The notes: generated by a model from the letters alone, not told the origin. A DNA stretch of 64,000 bases from DAIPKP01 sp964539095 (GCA_964539095.1 CAZIFL010000012.1:1-64000); one strand, 5' to 3'. Positions 7,730 through 16,000 are shown, numbered from the stretch's first letter. Program-made: numbers and translations.

Positions 7730-8190
7730 TAGTGAGCCCCCTGGAGCATAGCCCGGGTCTCTTCCTGGACGTACGCCATGAACTGCTCTTTATTTCGCAC
7801 AAAGCCCCAGACCTGCTCTAAGTTCTTGAACTCCAGAAGTGCGTCTCCCTTCTGCAGGGAGAGTATCACCGAGATGTTGGTGAGCTGGAAGTCTTCAATG
7901 AAATGTTTGTTCTCCGGCTCGTTCAAATTTACCACCTGAAAGGCAATCTCCTTCCGATCCATCTCTTCCGCAAACCCTGTCTCCAGAGCTTCCCGGGTGT
8001 AGTTCTCCATGTCTATGCATTTACGGCAACGGGCTTTGCCGTGGAAGTAATAGGCCTGAAGACGGGAGGAATCCAGGGCGGTTTTCGTTGAACCGGGGTT
8101 CGAGGCCCCCCTCTGCTGCAATACGAGATATCCCAAACTGATGAAGACGAAGGCGAGAAGAAGAGCGGTGGTGATTTTCTTTGATTTCAT
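7729..8190 (-). CDS. arsF: ArsF-like periplasmic-facing redox protein
   Basis: A 153-residue protein from ATG 8190 with AAAGGA upstream. Residues 8-25 form a membrane anchor or signal, followed by a thioredoxin-like domain with KARCRKCIDMENY (CxxC), EIAFQVVNLNEPEN and a cis-Pro-less strand. The pattern matches the ArsF family, annotated as a nitroaryl-arsenical reductase subunit in arsEFG operons. Next to ArsG, with a small thioredoxin and an ArsP-like permease just downstream, the expected role is reduction of aromatic arsenicals outside the membrane before or during export. The biochemical role is inferred from family naming, not shown by the sequence. Confidence 0.75.
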   Translation of the reverse strand: MKSKKITTALLLAFVFISLGYLVLQQRGASNPGSTKTALDSSRLQAYYFHGKARCRKCIDMENYTREALETGFAEEMDRKEIAFQVVNLNEPENKHFIEDFQLTNISVILSLQKGDALLEFKNLEQVWGFVRNKEQFMAYVQEETRAMLQGAH

Positions 8191-8328
8191 AAACGACATC
8201 CTTTCCGTGACTAAAATATTTTTTGTACTCCTGAAAAAACGTTTTGGGCGATAGTGATGCGTGAGGGCACATTTTTCGTCCCTTCTCAAATAAAGAAATT
8301 AAAGAATATTCTGCCATGCCAACCCCTT

Positions 8329-8760
8329 TTAAAAGGGACAGGCGAAGCATCCCTTCCCTTCGGGCTCTTGTGCCGCAAGCTCCTGAAGGGTTACCCCCTT
8401 CAAGGTTTCATGGATGCACGCCGCCATGCGGCACCATACCTCCCGGGTGGTACACCCCTGGGCAAGAGGACAGCTTTCGGGGGTTTTCACGCAGGGAGCG
8501 GGGAGCATCTCCTCCTCAAGGGCGGAGACTACCTGAAACGCAGTAATCGTTCCGGGATCCCGGGTGAGTTCGTATCCTCCCCCAGTTCCCCGAACCGACT
8601 GCACCAGCCCTGCTGCCTTGAGCCCCCCCATGAGAACCCGGATGTAGTTTTTGGAGATGCTTTCATTTTGACTCACGAGATTGATTTGCAGAGGACCTTT
8701 CCCGTAGTGTCCTGCCAGGGCTACCATGAGCCGGAGCCCGTACCTCCCTTTCGTGGACAT
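8329..8760 (-). CDS. Rrf2-family Fe-S transcription regulator
   Basis: The 143-residue winged-helix regulator starts at ATG 8760; a longer upstream frame is ignored because the family begins MSTKGRYGLR. The helix-turn-helix is followed by RGTGGGYELTR, the wing typical of IscR/Rrf2. Cys90, Cys97 and Cys103 match the spacing of the IscR cluster ligands, so an Fe-S or other thiol-sensed signal is likely. An unusual Cys-rich tail (GCFACPF) adds two more thiols. It sits between the arsenical operon and the NapH-like gene and could control either. The AT-rich stretch 8780-8830 upstream is a likely self-regulated promoter. Confidence 0.85.
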   Translation of the reverse strand: MSTKGRYGLRLMVALAGHYGKGPLQINLVSQNESISKNYIRVLMGGLKAAGLVQSVRGTGGGYELTRDPGTITAFQVVSALEEEMLPAPCVKTPESCPLAQGCTTREVWCRMAACIHETLKGVTLQELAAQEPEGKGCFACPF

Positions 8761-8869
8761 CCTCACATCTTGTACCCCCCTTTCCGAAAATGGTACGTTG
8801 CAACACGATACAGTACAGATATGGCACAAAAAAGCATGTGGATCAAAACACTTAAGTATGGGGGAAAAG

Positions 8870-8912
8870 AAGATCCCCCCCTTGGAGGTGTTCTCCCCAA
8901 GGGGGGGATCTT
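8870..8912 (-). terminator. strong intrinsic terminator
   Basis: Sixteen-base perfect arms (AAGATCCCCCCCTTGG at 8870-8885, complement at 8897-8912) close an 11-base loop. On the minus strand a short T-rich tail (CTTTTC) follows. It lies between the ferredoxin-like gene at 9044 and the Rrf2 gene, so it ends the 10.8-9.0 kb minus-strand transcript. Confidence 0.8.
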
Positions 8913-9043
8913 CCGCATTATACCATGAAAGCCCTTCCTGATTTTCTCGGCACGTTCCGAGAACGTTGCGTTTTACCTCGTACACCCTTTTCCGGTTATG
9001 GTTGCTTCTCATCCCTGCCTCCCGAGGTAGGGATGCGTCCCCT

Positions 9044-9367
9044 TTATTCTGTCGGGGCCTTTTCCTGCAGGCTGTACACCGAGATAAGCATCTCCCGCAG
9101 GGTTTCCTCGTTCATGTAGGAATAGACGGTTCCCTGAAATTTGATCACGTATTTTGCCTGGCACGGCCCCAAGCAGGAGGATGGGGTGATGCGTATCTCT
9201 TCTTCCAGCTCCAGCTCCGTGATAATCTCCTGAGCCATGGGGATGAACTCCCGGCTACAGGGGCCGCATATGTACAGCTTTTCTGCCGCCTCGGCGGAAG
9301 AGGGTGCCCAAAGAAAAGCAATAACCCCCGCGAAGAGAAGGATGCTGTAGACAGCGATTTTTCTCAT
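9044..9367 (-). CDS. secreted [2Fe-2S] thioredoxin-like ferredoxin
   Basis: A 107-residue protein with AAAGGAG before ATG 9367. Residues 1-27 form a signal peptide (core SILLFAGVIAFLW, cleavage near AEA-AE). The mature domain has CGPCSREF, SSCLGPCQAKYV and a thioredoxin-ferredoxin-like pattern in which the four cysteines could hold a [2Fe-2S] cluster. Export of a 2Fe-2S ferredoxin is unusual. It lies about 35 bases downstream of the membrane 4Fe-4S protein and is probably its periplasmic electron or thiol partner. The precise role is unknown. Confidence 0.65.
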   Translation of the reverse strand: MRKIAVYSILLFAGVIAFLWAPSSAEAAEKLYICGPCSREFIPMAQEIITELELEEEIRITPSSCLGPCQAKYVIKFQGTVYSYMNEETLREMLISVYSLQEKAPTE

Positions 9368-9401
9368 GTGAACGTCTCCTTTCTCCCTGAGAGAGATTTC
9401 G

Positions 9402-10775
9402 CTACTCCTTGTTCTTCAAAAGCTCCCGCACCGCATCCCGGAAGGTGCTTACCTCCGCATTCTCTTCCTGGGCGATGTCCTTGATGGGACGGTTGGGATC
9501 ACTTCCCTCGGGCCACCCGGCGGTTTTGAAAAGTTCCTCTGCGGAAAGTCCGTAGAGAGTGGCTATCTCTTGAGCGGTCATGGAGCCTTTGATCTCTTCG
9601 GGGTTGGGAAGCTCTGCCCCTGGTGGCACTGGGCGGACAATTTCCTGAAAGCCCGATCCCTGTTCTTCGAAGTAGTGGAAAAGCATCTCCCGAAGTTCTT
9701 CATCGTTTACCCCAGGTATATTCTTTACCGATATATCCCGAGAAGTTGTAGCGGGAAGCTCCGTTATCTCAAGAACTTTTTCCTCCGAAAGGCCCACTGC
9801 AGCAGCGATCTGCTGAACGCTCATCCAGCCGTAGAGCTTGTCTGCGGGGTTTGTGGCGGCGATGCGGATGCTGGAGGATGTGGATGTCTGCCAGTAGCCG
9901 CTGAGCTTTGCCCCCCCGTAGATGCCGAAGAAGATCAGCACTCCCACAAGCCCCACGGAAAGAACGCTCAGTTTTCGAGATCCCACACCGAAGAAGAGGG
10001 CCTTCTCTTTAGGGCATGCTTCCACACACTTGCCGCAGGCGATACATTCCGCACTGGTTTCCACGTCTTTGTTCTCCGGGTTCAACCCCACCGGGCAGGC
10101 GGGACCGCAGAGATGGCAGTGCACACACTCCTGCTCACTTCGCCGTACCTTCACAAGCCCCAGTTTCTGCAAGGGGGCCAAGGCCGCTCCCAGAGGGCAG
10201 AGATAGCGGCACCAGAAGCGTTCGATTACCATAGAAGCCCCAATAACCGTTACGAAGAGCACCACGTACCCCCAGGGTTTTTCCACGAACTCTCCCCACC
10301 CTGCGGAGAGATGCATCCAGGAGACCCAGGGATCGTAATCCCGCCACACCAGGGTTCCCATCTTCCAGGTAAAGCCGATGATAAGCACCAGAAGAATATA
10401 TTTGAGGTAGCGCAGAGGGCGATCTACTGCGGGGGGAAGCTCCCGTTTGCGGATTTTGAGAAGCTCTCCGAGTTTCGCCGAGAGATCTCCCACGGTTCCC
10501 AGGGGGCAGATCCAGCCGCAGAACACCCGTCCTACCAAAAGCGTTATGGCGATAACCCCTGCGAAAAGAACCAGCGCACTTGGGGCTACCCGGCGGAGCC
10601 ACGCTCCGGATTGCAGATAGACGTAGAGACTTTCGAGCCCCCCCAGAGGGCAGAGAGCGTCCACCGCAGGAGCCCCCGTGGGGCCGCCTCCCAGTAACTG
10701 ATGCTGGTATCCCACCCAGGATATAAAGAGAAGAAAACCCGCCTGTACTGCCCTTCGAATCCACTTTGATGCCAT
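9402..10775 (-). CDS. NapH/NosR-like membrane 4Fe-4S protein with duplicated C-terminal domain
   Basis: About 457 residues; the ATG at 10775 has AGGAG nine bases upstream, and ATG 10781 is the alternative. The first 210 residues hold four to five membrane helices with the paired motifs CGWICPLGT and CRYLCPLGAAL. Two 4Fe-4S ferredoxin motifs follow (CVHCHLCGPACPVG and CIACGKCVEACP). After one more membrane helix the C-terminal 150 residues contain two related helical repeats beginning YGWMSVQQIAAAVGLS and KGSMTAQEIATLYGLS. NapH/NosR proteins move electrons across the membrane between quinols and periplasmic acceptors. The likely acceptor here is the secreted ferredoxin next door. Confidence 0.8.
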   Translation of the reverse strand: MASKWIRRAVQAGFLLFISWVGYQHQLLGGGPTGAPAVDALCPLGGLESLYVYLQSGAWLRRVAPSALVLFAGVIAITLLVGRVFCGWICPLGTVGDLSAKLGELLKIRKRELPPAVDRPLRYLKYILLVLIIGFTWKMGTLVWRDYDPWVSWMHLSAGWGEFVEKPWGYVVLFVTVIGASMVIERFWCRYLCPLGAALAPLQKLGLVKVRRSEQECVHCHLCGPACPVGLNPENKDVETSAECIACGKCVEACPKEKALFFGVGSRKLSVLSVGLVGVLIFFGIYGGAKLSGYWQTSTSSSIRIAATNPADKLYGWMSVQQIAAAVGLSEEKVLEITELPATTSRDISVKNIPGVNDEELREMLFHYFEEQGSGFQEIVRPVPPGAELPNPEEIKGSMTAQEIATLYGLSAEELFKTAGWPEGSDPNRPIKDIAQEENAEVSTFRDAVRELLKNKE

Positions 10776-11107
10776 GCTCATCAACTCCTTTTCTTGGATT
10801 GCTGCATACCCCTCATGGTATTTCAGTATAGCGAGAAAATGTAAAGATGCGTCGAGAGTTTTGTGAAGAAAAGTAAGGTCGTGGAGGAAGGAAAAAGTTC
10901 GGAAAGCCTGAGGGGTGTTTCCAGATACTGTTTTTGGGAGACTGGCTTCATGGTACGTCTTTTTGTGAAATCTCTCAAGAGAGGATTTTTTCTTGTGGAG
11001 TAGGGCGGTACATATGATGCATATAACCTGGAGAAAGCGGTATACTTAGGGAAGTCGGTGTATTTGCACAGATCGGCGTAAAGGCTGGAAGAAAAGAGGT
11101 GGATCAC
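10776..11107. other. divergent intergenic region
   Basis: About 330 bases between the divergent NapH-like and flavodoxin genes. The DNA is visibly AT-richer than its neighbours and must hold two outward promoters. A TATACT box is seen on the minus strand near 10830 but without a convincing -35 partner. An open frame on the minus strand (10823-11107) has no ribosome site and is not called. Confidence 0.4.
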
Positions 11108-11896
11108 GTGAATTGGTACTATTTTTCAGGCACGGGGAATTCCCTGTACCTGGCAAGAGAGCTGGCAGCCTCCCTGGAAGGGAAGAGCCTCTCCATGGCT
11201 GAGGAGTTGCGGAAGGATCGGATAGCCTGCGAAACCGAGATGCTGGGGCTTGCTTTTCCTCTCTACTACGGAGGTCTTCCCGAGATGGTGGAGCGTTTTG
11301 TCCGGACCGTGGATCTTTCCAAGGTTCGGTACGTGGTAGCACTGGTTACCAAGGGGGGATCTCCCGGAGGGCTTGCGCTGGCACAGCTTCGAAAGATTCT
11401 GGAGAGCCGGGGGAAAAAGCTCAACGCGGGGTTTTATGTCTTCATGCCCGCCAACTACATCGCCCTCTATGATGCCCCTCCCCAAAAGCGTCAGGAGAAA
11501 CTTCTTGCCCGGGGGGATGCCAAGATCAAGGAGGTATCCGTAGTAGCTCGGGCAAGGCTTGATTACTGCGAAAAGGAGGCCCTCCTGCCGGGGCTTCTCT
11601 GGCGAATCATCTACCGCATCTGGCGGAAAAAAGTCTCTGCAAAAAGCAAACTCTTCCGAGTGGATTCGCCCCGCTGCGTCTCTTGCGGTATCTGTGTGCG
11701 TCTCTGCCCCGCCGGGATCATTCGCATGGAGGAGGGGGAGCCGGTCTGGGAAGAGGGATGCCAGGAGTGCATGGCCTGTATTCAGGGGTGTCCGCACCAG
11801 GCCATTCAGCGGGGGGAGAAGACGGAATCCCGCAGCCGGTACCGGCACCCCAAGGTAGCTCTGGAAGAGCTTTTCGTGGATGCCCGGGAAAAATAG
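11108..11896 (+). CDS. EFR1-type flavodoxin-ferredoxin fusion
   Basis: About 262 residues. GTG at 11108 has AGAGG eight bases upstream and is preferred to GTG 11099, which overlaps that site. The N-terminal flavodoxin-like domain begins with WYYFSGTGNS, the FMN phosphate loop, and continues with FPLYYGGLPEM. The C-terminus carries two 4Fe-4S motifs, CVSCGICVRLCPAG and CQECMACIQGCP. Such proteins are cytoplasmic redox carriers linking flavin and ferredoxin pools in anaerobes; the partner is unknown. A cupin gene follows after 36 bases on the same strand. Confidence 0.85.
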   Translation: MNWYYFSGTGNSLYLARELAASLEGKSLSMAEELRKDRIACETEMLGLAFPLYYGGLPEMVERFVRTVDLSKVRYVVALVTKGGSPGGLALAQLRKILESRGKKLNAGFYVFMPANYIALYDAPPQKRQEKLLARGDAKIKEVSVVARARLDYCEKEALLPGLLWRIIYRIWRKKVSAKSKLFRVDSPRCVSCGICVRLCPAGIIRMEEGEPVWEEGCQECMACIQGCPHQAIQRGEKTESRSRYRHPKVALEELFVDAREK

Positions 11897-11932
11897 CTTT
11901 TTCGGGCCTGTGAAAAAGAAAAGGAGTTTGTC

Positions 11933-12265
11933 ATGTCTTTTGTGGAATATGCGTCGGTGCCCGTGCGGGCTCTTTACGGAAGGGAAGAGATGGAACAGCG
12001 GATTCTCGCTTGGGGGGGCTCTCTCATGCTTTCGGAGGTGAACTTTGCCGCCGGAGTGGTGCTGGATGCCCATGCCCATCCTCATGAGCAGATTACCTAT
12101 ATCTGCAAGGGGGTTATCCGCTTTACCTTGGGAGAAGAGGAGAAGATTCTTCGGGAGGGAGACAGCGTCTACATCCCCCCCCAGGTGCCTCATGCGGTGG
12201 AGGTGTTGGAGGATTTCCGAGGGATCGACGTCTTTTCCCCTCCTCGGGAGGACTTTTTACAATAA
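11933..12265 (+). CDS. small cupin-domain protein
   Basis: A 110-residue single-domain cupin. The first motif is AHAHPHEQITYICKG (metal-binding His residues and Glu), and the second is GDSVYIPPQVPHAVEV. A good ribosome site (AAGGAG) precedes ATG 11933. Small cupins of this sort bind a metal and serve as isomerases, dioxygenases or small-molecule sensors. The sequence does not tell which. It is probably cotranscribed with the flavodoxin-ferredoxin gene. Confidence 0.8.
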   Translation: MSFVEYASVPVRALYGREEMEQRILAWGGSLMLSEVNFAAGVVLDAHAHPHEQITYICKGVIRFTLGEEEKILREGDSVYIPPQVPHAVEVLEDFRGIDVFSPPREDFLQ

Positions 12266-12415
12266 TCTGGTGCATTCTTTTCTTGTCAGAACGCTTTTTT
12301 TGTGGACAATATAGAGAAGCATTCTATTCAAAGATTGAGGAGGTGACAAGGGGAGGGTTCTGGGCCTTTCGAAAACTTCGAAAGTTTTCCAAAAGAACCG
12401 AACTCCCCGCAGGGC

Positions 12416-12580
12416 ATGAAAACAAAAACCATACTTCTTCTTGTGGCGTTGGGAGGCATGACCTTAAGTCTGCTTACGTTTCAGTGGAGTGTCAACACTG
12501 TGCGAGGAGTGGGCACGGGCTTTATTCTTGGGTATCTCGTCTGTCAGGTGGTGGGTATTTTCTCCCCCCGGCGTCGGTAG
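12416..12580 (+). CDS. 54-residue membrane miniprotein
   Basis: An open frame from ATG 12416 to TAG 12578-12580. It encodes a basic start (MKTKT), a hydrophobic segment of about 17 residues, a short polar turn, a second segment (GTGFILGYLVCQVVGIF) and a basic end (SPRRR). The two-helix layout with positive ends is typical of real small membrane proteins. The ribosome site is weak. It lies about 100 bases before the TauE/SafE gene and may be cotranscribed with it. An AT-rich hairpin at 12371-12389 precedes it. No family is recognised. Confidence 0.5.
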   Translation: MKTKTILLLVALGGMTLSLLTFQWSVNTVRGVGTGFILGYLVCQVVGIFSPRRR

Positions 12581-12679
12581 AGCTTCGAAAAGCCGGAGGA
12601 AAGAATTTTCTCCAAGGGCAGATTTCCCGGTCCCTCAAAAAGGCCGGGAATTTATTTTTGAACAGAGACGGGGAAATTC

Positions 12680-13435
12680 ATGAATTATATTGTTTTTGGC
12701 GTTATTCTTTCTGCGGGAAGCCTTCTGCAGGGGGCTGTGGGGTTCGGCTTCGGCCTTTTTTCCGTCCCCCTTCTTATATGGGCGGGGGCTCCCTTGAGCG
12801 TGGCGGTGGCCACCATGTCCATCTGCTCCCTCTCCCAATCGATTCTGGGCAGCTATACCCTGCGACAGTTTATTCCCTGGAAAGAGGTGCTCTGGGCCAA
12901 CGGTTTGCGGTGGATTTTCATGCCCCTTGGCATCTGGATACTCCTGCATATTGATACTCTCAGTCGAGAAGAGATCAAGCAGATTGTGGGGGGAGTCCTT
13001 TTAGTGGTACTCCTGCTACGGGTCTGTGTGAAAGTAGCCCCTCAGGAACACATTCATCCTTTGTGGGGCTGGATCGCCTTCAGTGCCAGCGGCATTCTGA
13101 ACGGCATGGTGGGTATGGGGGGCCCTCCTCTCGTGCTTTGGCTTATGGCCCATGGCTGGTCTAACAACACATTTCGGGCCTTTACCCAGACGGTCTTTGC
13201 CCTGGGAATCCCCTTTCAGCTGGCGGTACTGGCCTGGATGTCTCCCGTCTCCATGACAAAAGATATGGGGCTTGCGGTTTTCTACATTCCCTTTGTTCTC
13301 CTGGCGGGGTGGGGAGGGATTCGCCTGGGGCATTTCTTTTCAAAGGATCTTCTCCGGCGGCTTGCTCTGGCTCTGCTCTTCGGCACCGCCTTTATGGCCA
13401 TGGTAGAACCTATCTGGAAAAGTATGTTCTGCTGA
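12680..13435 (+). CDS. TauE/SafE-family membrane permease
   Basis: A 251-residue protein with about eight membrane segments. It opens with the family motif LLQGAVGFGFGLFSVPLLI, and its second half repeats it as GILNGMVGMGGPPLVLWLM. Members export or import sulfite, sulfonates, sulfoacetate or other organic anions; the substrate is not readable here. ATG 12680 follows GGGGAAATTC, a modest ribosome site. A strong terminator lies about 65 bases downstream, so it closes its transcript. Confidence 0.85.
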   Translation: MNYIVFGVILSAGSLLQGAVGFGFGLFSVPLLIWAGAPLSVAVATMSICSLSQSILGSYTLRQFIPWKEVLWANGLRWIFMPLGIWILLHIDTLSREEIKQIVGGVLLVVLLLRVCVKVAPQEHIHPLWGWIAFSASGILNGMVGMGGPPLVLWLMAHGWSNNTFRAFTQTVFALGIPFQLAVLAWMSPVSMTKDMGLAVFYIPFVLLAGWGGIRLGHFFSKDLLRRLALALLFGTAFMAMVEPIWKSMFC

Positions 13436-13501
13436 AGCTCTCTTCCCGTAAAAACGGTACAAGCAGTACCAAGCAGCGCCAAGATGTGTTTTGTTTACGT
13501 C

Positions 13502-13537
13502 AATCCCGGAGGAACCTCGGTTCTTTCGGGATTTTTT
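13502..13537 (+). terminator. intrinsic terminator after the TauE/SafE gene
   Basis: The outer stem AATCCCG/CGGGATT encloses an inner GAACC/GGTTC stem and runs into six T residues (13532-13537). This is a classical Rho-independent terminator ending the 11.1-13.4 kb transcript. Confidence 0.85.
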
Positions 13538-13581
13538 AGTGCCGAAAAGAGAGAAGCTCTTTTTGAATTTTCGGTATACTA

Positions 13582-13610
13582 TCTTGACAATGCAGGATGA
13601 AGTGATTATT
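13582..13610 (+). promoter_or_regulatory. sigma-70-type promoter of the dipeptide transport operon
   Basis: TTGACA at 13582-13587 and TATTGT at 13605-13610 are separated by exactly 17 bases. They lie about 175 bases before the first gene of the operon and just after the preceding terminator. Confidence 0.7.
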
Positions 13611-13626
13611 GTGGTGGTGGAATGGT

Positions 13627-13657
13627 AGAATCTTGCGAGAATTTCTCGCAAGATTCT
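13627..13657 (+). repeat. 14-base perfect inverted repeat in the dpp leader
   Basis: AGAATCTTGCGAGA at 13627-13640 and its exact complement at 13644-13657 flank ATT. It begins about 10 bases after the predicted transcription start. It could be an operator for a dimeric repressor or an RNA hairpin in the 5' leader. No T-run follows, so it is not a terminator. Confidence 0.65.
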
Positions 13658-13784
13658 CTTCGGTGGTTTTGGAAGTTGGAGCGGTTTCCCATGAATGTGC
13701 GGTAGCGGGGGCTCAAAGGGTTTAAATAGGTTGAAAATGTCCAACGCATCTGCTCAGGCAATCAAATGAGAGTAAAGGTGGATT

Positions 13785-14738
13785 ATGGTAAGAATACTGG
13801 AGCTTGAAAAGGTATCGAAGCATTTTCCTCTTGATGGAAATCGTACGGTAAAGGCGGTGGATGGGGTTTCATTGGAGGTTGACCGGGGAGATATCTTCGG
13901 CATCGCCGGGGAATCCGGATCGGGAAAAACCACTCTGGGCCGGGTGATCCTCAAGCTTTTAGACCCCACGGGAGGAAGGCTCTCCTACCATGGGCAGGAT
14001 ATTACCCACACCAACATGGATCGAGAAAAAAATCTGCGTCGGAAGCTGCAGATCGTCTTTCAGGATCCCTACGCATCTCTTCACCCTCGAAAAAAGATCA
14101 AGGACATTATCGGCCAGGGGCTTCGCACCCACGGGCTTGTGTCGAGCGAATGGGAGATGGTGGCCAGGGTGGGGGAGCTTCTCGCCCTGGTAGGAATGAA
14201 CGAGCAGCATCTCTATCGGTATCCCCACGAGCTTTCCGGAGGGCAGCGGCAGCGGGTGGCCATCGCCCGGGCGCTCATTCTGAATCCCGAGCTGGTGGTG
14301 CTGGACGAGCCCACCTCCTCTCTGGATGTCTCGGTGCAGGCGGAGGTGCTCAAGCTTCTGAAGCAGCTTCGGGATGAGCTGCGCCTTACCTATCTTTTCA
14401 TCACCCACGACCTTGCGGTGGTACGGCTTTTCACGGAGAAGCTCGCCATTCTCTACCTCGGAAGAATCATGGAGGTGGGGCGCACCGAAGAAATTTTTAA
14501 GAATGCCCTGCACCCCTACACGGAAGCCCTCATATCGGTGACCCCTAAGCTGGATCCCTCCAAAAGAGGGGGGAAGATTATTCTTAAAGGAGAAATCCCG
14601 AGCCCCGTGGACCCTCCCCGGGGGTGTCCCTTTCATACCCGCTGTTTCAAAAAAATAGGTGCGGTCTGCGAGGCCGAGCGTCCCGAGCTGCGTGATCTCG
14701 GGGAGGGGCATCTTGTGGCCTGTCATCTGTACCGATGA
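13785..14738 (+). CDS. dppF: dipeptide/oligopeptide ABC transporter ATPase (DppF/OppF type)
   Basis: A 317-residue ATP-binding subunit: Walker A GESGSGKTT at 42-50, Q-loop FQDPYASLHP, signature LSGGQRQR, Walker B VVLDEPTSSLD and switch FITHD. The C-terminal CPFHTRC segment belongs to the oligopeptide-type extension. It is unusual that this subunit opens the operon while its partner DppD is last, 5 kb away. ATG 13785 has AAAGGTGG upstream. It energises uptake of short peptides with DppB, DppC and DppD. Confidence 0.9.
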   Translation: MVRILELEKVSKHFPLDGNRTVKAVDGVSLEVDRGDIFGIAGESGSGKTTLGRVILKLLDPTGGRLSYHGQDITHTNMDREKNLRRKLQIVFQDPYASLHPRKKIKDIIGQGLRTHGLVSSEWEMVARVGELLALVGMNEQHLYRYPHELSGGQRQRVAIARALILNPELVVLDEPTSSLDVSVQAEVLKLLKQLRDELRLTYLFITHDLAVVRLFTEKLAILYLGRIMEVGRTEEIFKNALHPYTEALISVTPKLDPSKRGGKIILKGEIPSPVDPPRGCPFHTRCFKKIGAVCEAERPELRDLGEGHLVACHLYR

Positions 14739-14798
14739 AGAGATGCATTCTCCCGGAATGGGGAGTTTGTAAAAAATCTGCGTGGAAAGAGGTGTTCC

Positions 14799-15911
14799 AT
14801 GAAACGTAACGCCGCGATTATCGGCATAGAACTCTATAAGGCGGATTTCGAGCTTGGGGAGCCCTTCGTAACCTCCCTTGCCCGGATTACCATGGCTCAT
14901 AACATTATTGTGCGGATCCACGAGAGCGGGGGCCTTTACGGCACCGGAGAGGCCCGGCCGAACCCCCCGGTAACGGGAGAGACTCAGAGAGCCGCCCTGA
15001 CCGCAGGGGAAGAGCTGGCCCCTCGGCTTTTGGGGCATCCCGCCTGGGATATCGAAGGGGCGGTGCGCATACTCGATAAAGGGCTGCTCAAAAATAGCGC
15101 CTTGAAAAGCGCCTTCGATATCGCCCTCTACGATCTTCTGGGAAAGATGGCGGATCTTCCCCTCTTTGCCCTTCTCGGAGGAGGGCGCCGCACGGTTTAT
15201 ACGGATAACACCGTGAGCCTCGGCCCCGTGGAGGAGATGGTAGAAAAGGCCCTGGCTTGCAAGCGAGATGGTTTTAAGGCCATCAAGGTAAAGCTGGGAA
15301 GCAGCTTCGAGGAGGACCTGTACCGGATGGAGCAGATCCGCAAAGCTGTGGGGGCCGAAATGCCCCTGCGGATCGATGCCAATCAGGGGTGGGATCCCAA
15401 GACCGCCCTTCGGGTGCTCCTTGCTCTGGAGCCTCTCGGGGTGGAGTACTGCGAACAGCCCGTGGTGCACTGGGATTACGAGAGCCTGCGCTGGATTCGG
15501 GATCGTACCCGGATTCCCATCATGGCGGATGAATCCGTCTTTGGCCCCCAGGATGCCTTTCGTCTTGCCGCTGGGGGGTGCTGCGACTACATCAATATCA
15601 AGTTTGCCAAAACCGGGGGGATCCACGGAGCCCTCAAGGTGAATGCCGTGGCAGAGGCCTGCGGCATCCCCTGCATGGTGGGGTGTATGACGGAATCCCG
15701 GCTCCCTCTTACTGCGGCGGCCCATTTCGTCTCCGCCCGTCCCAACGTCCGCTTTGCGGATCTCGATGGGCATCTCCCCATGAAAGAAGATCCCGTTATA
15801 GGAGGGGCCTCCTGGGACGGTGGGGCTATCTCGCTGCCGGAGACCCCCGGGCATGGGGCCGATTACCAGGGGGACTTTCTCGCCCGCTGTCCCCGAATGT
15901 GCGTGGAGTAA
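14799..15911 (+). CDS. dipeptide epimerase (enolase superfamily)
   Basis: A 370-residue enolase-superfamily enzyme of the muconate-lactonising subgroup. The catalytic Lys163-x-Lys165, metal ligands Asp193 (RIDANQGW), Glu219 (CEQP) and Asp244 (ADES), and Lys268 (INIKFAK) are all present. The C-terminal MTESRLPL and FADLDGH segments resemble L-Ala-D/L-Glu and related dipeptide epimerases. It inverts the alpha carbon of one residue in a dipeptide. Placed inside a peptide-uptake operon, it probably converts imported cell-wall or racemised dipeptides to cleavable forms. The exact dipeptide cannot be read. Confidence 0.85.
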   Translation: MKRNAAIIGIELYKADFELGEPFVTSLARITMAHNIIVRIHESGGLYGTGEARPNPPVTGETQRAALTAGEELAPRLLGHPAWDIEGAVRILDKGLLKNSALKSAFDIALYDLLGKMADLPLFALLGGGRRTVYTDNTVSLGPVEEMVEKALACKRDGFKAIKVKLGSSFEEDLYRMEQIRKAVGAEMPLRIDANQGWDPKTALRVLLALEPLGVEYCEQPVVHWDYESLRWIRDRTRIPIMADESVFGPQDAFRLAAGGCCDYINIKFAKTGGIHGALKVNAVAEACGIPCMVGCMTESRLPLTAAAHFVSARPNVRFADLDGHLPMKEDPVIGGASWDGGAISLPETPGHGADYQGDFLARCPRMCVE

Positions 15912-16000
15912 CCGTTACCCCTGGGGTGACGATCTCTGGGGGAACCGGGAGAGAGATCCCGGAGGCCCTCGAAATACTATATCTGAAGGAGGTTGGTAGA

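Noticed and set aside
8870..8912. Inverted repeat as an operator for the Rrf2 regulator
   Set aside because: G/C-run arms, an 11-base loop and a T-rich tail on the minus strand fit a terminator better.
10823..11107. 94-codon minus-strand frame in the divergent promoter region
   Set aside because: AT-rich promoter DNA, no ribosome site, and it overlaps the start of the flavodoxin gene.
13959..15854. Minus-strand open frame of about 630 codons
   Set aside because: It is antisense to dppF and the epimerase gene; composition is rich in Pro, Gly and His with no motif.
15578..16000. N-terminal extension of the dppA frame
   Set aside because: It overlaps the epimerase gene. The signal peptide and ribosome site place the start at 16001.
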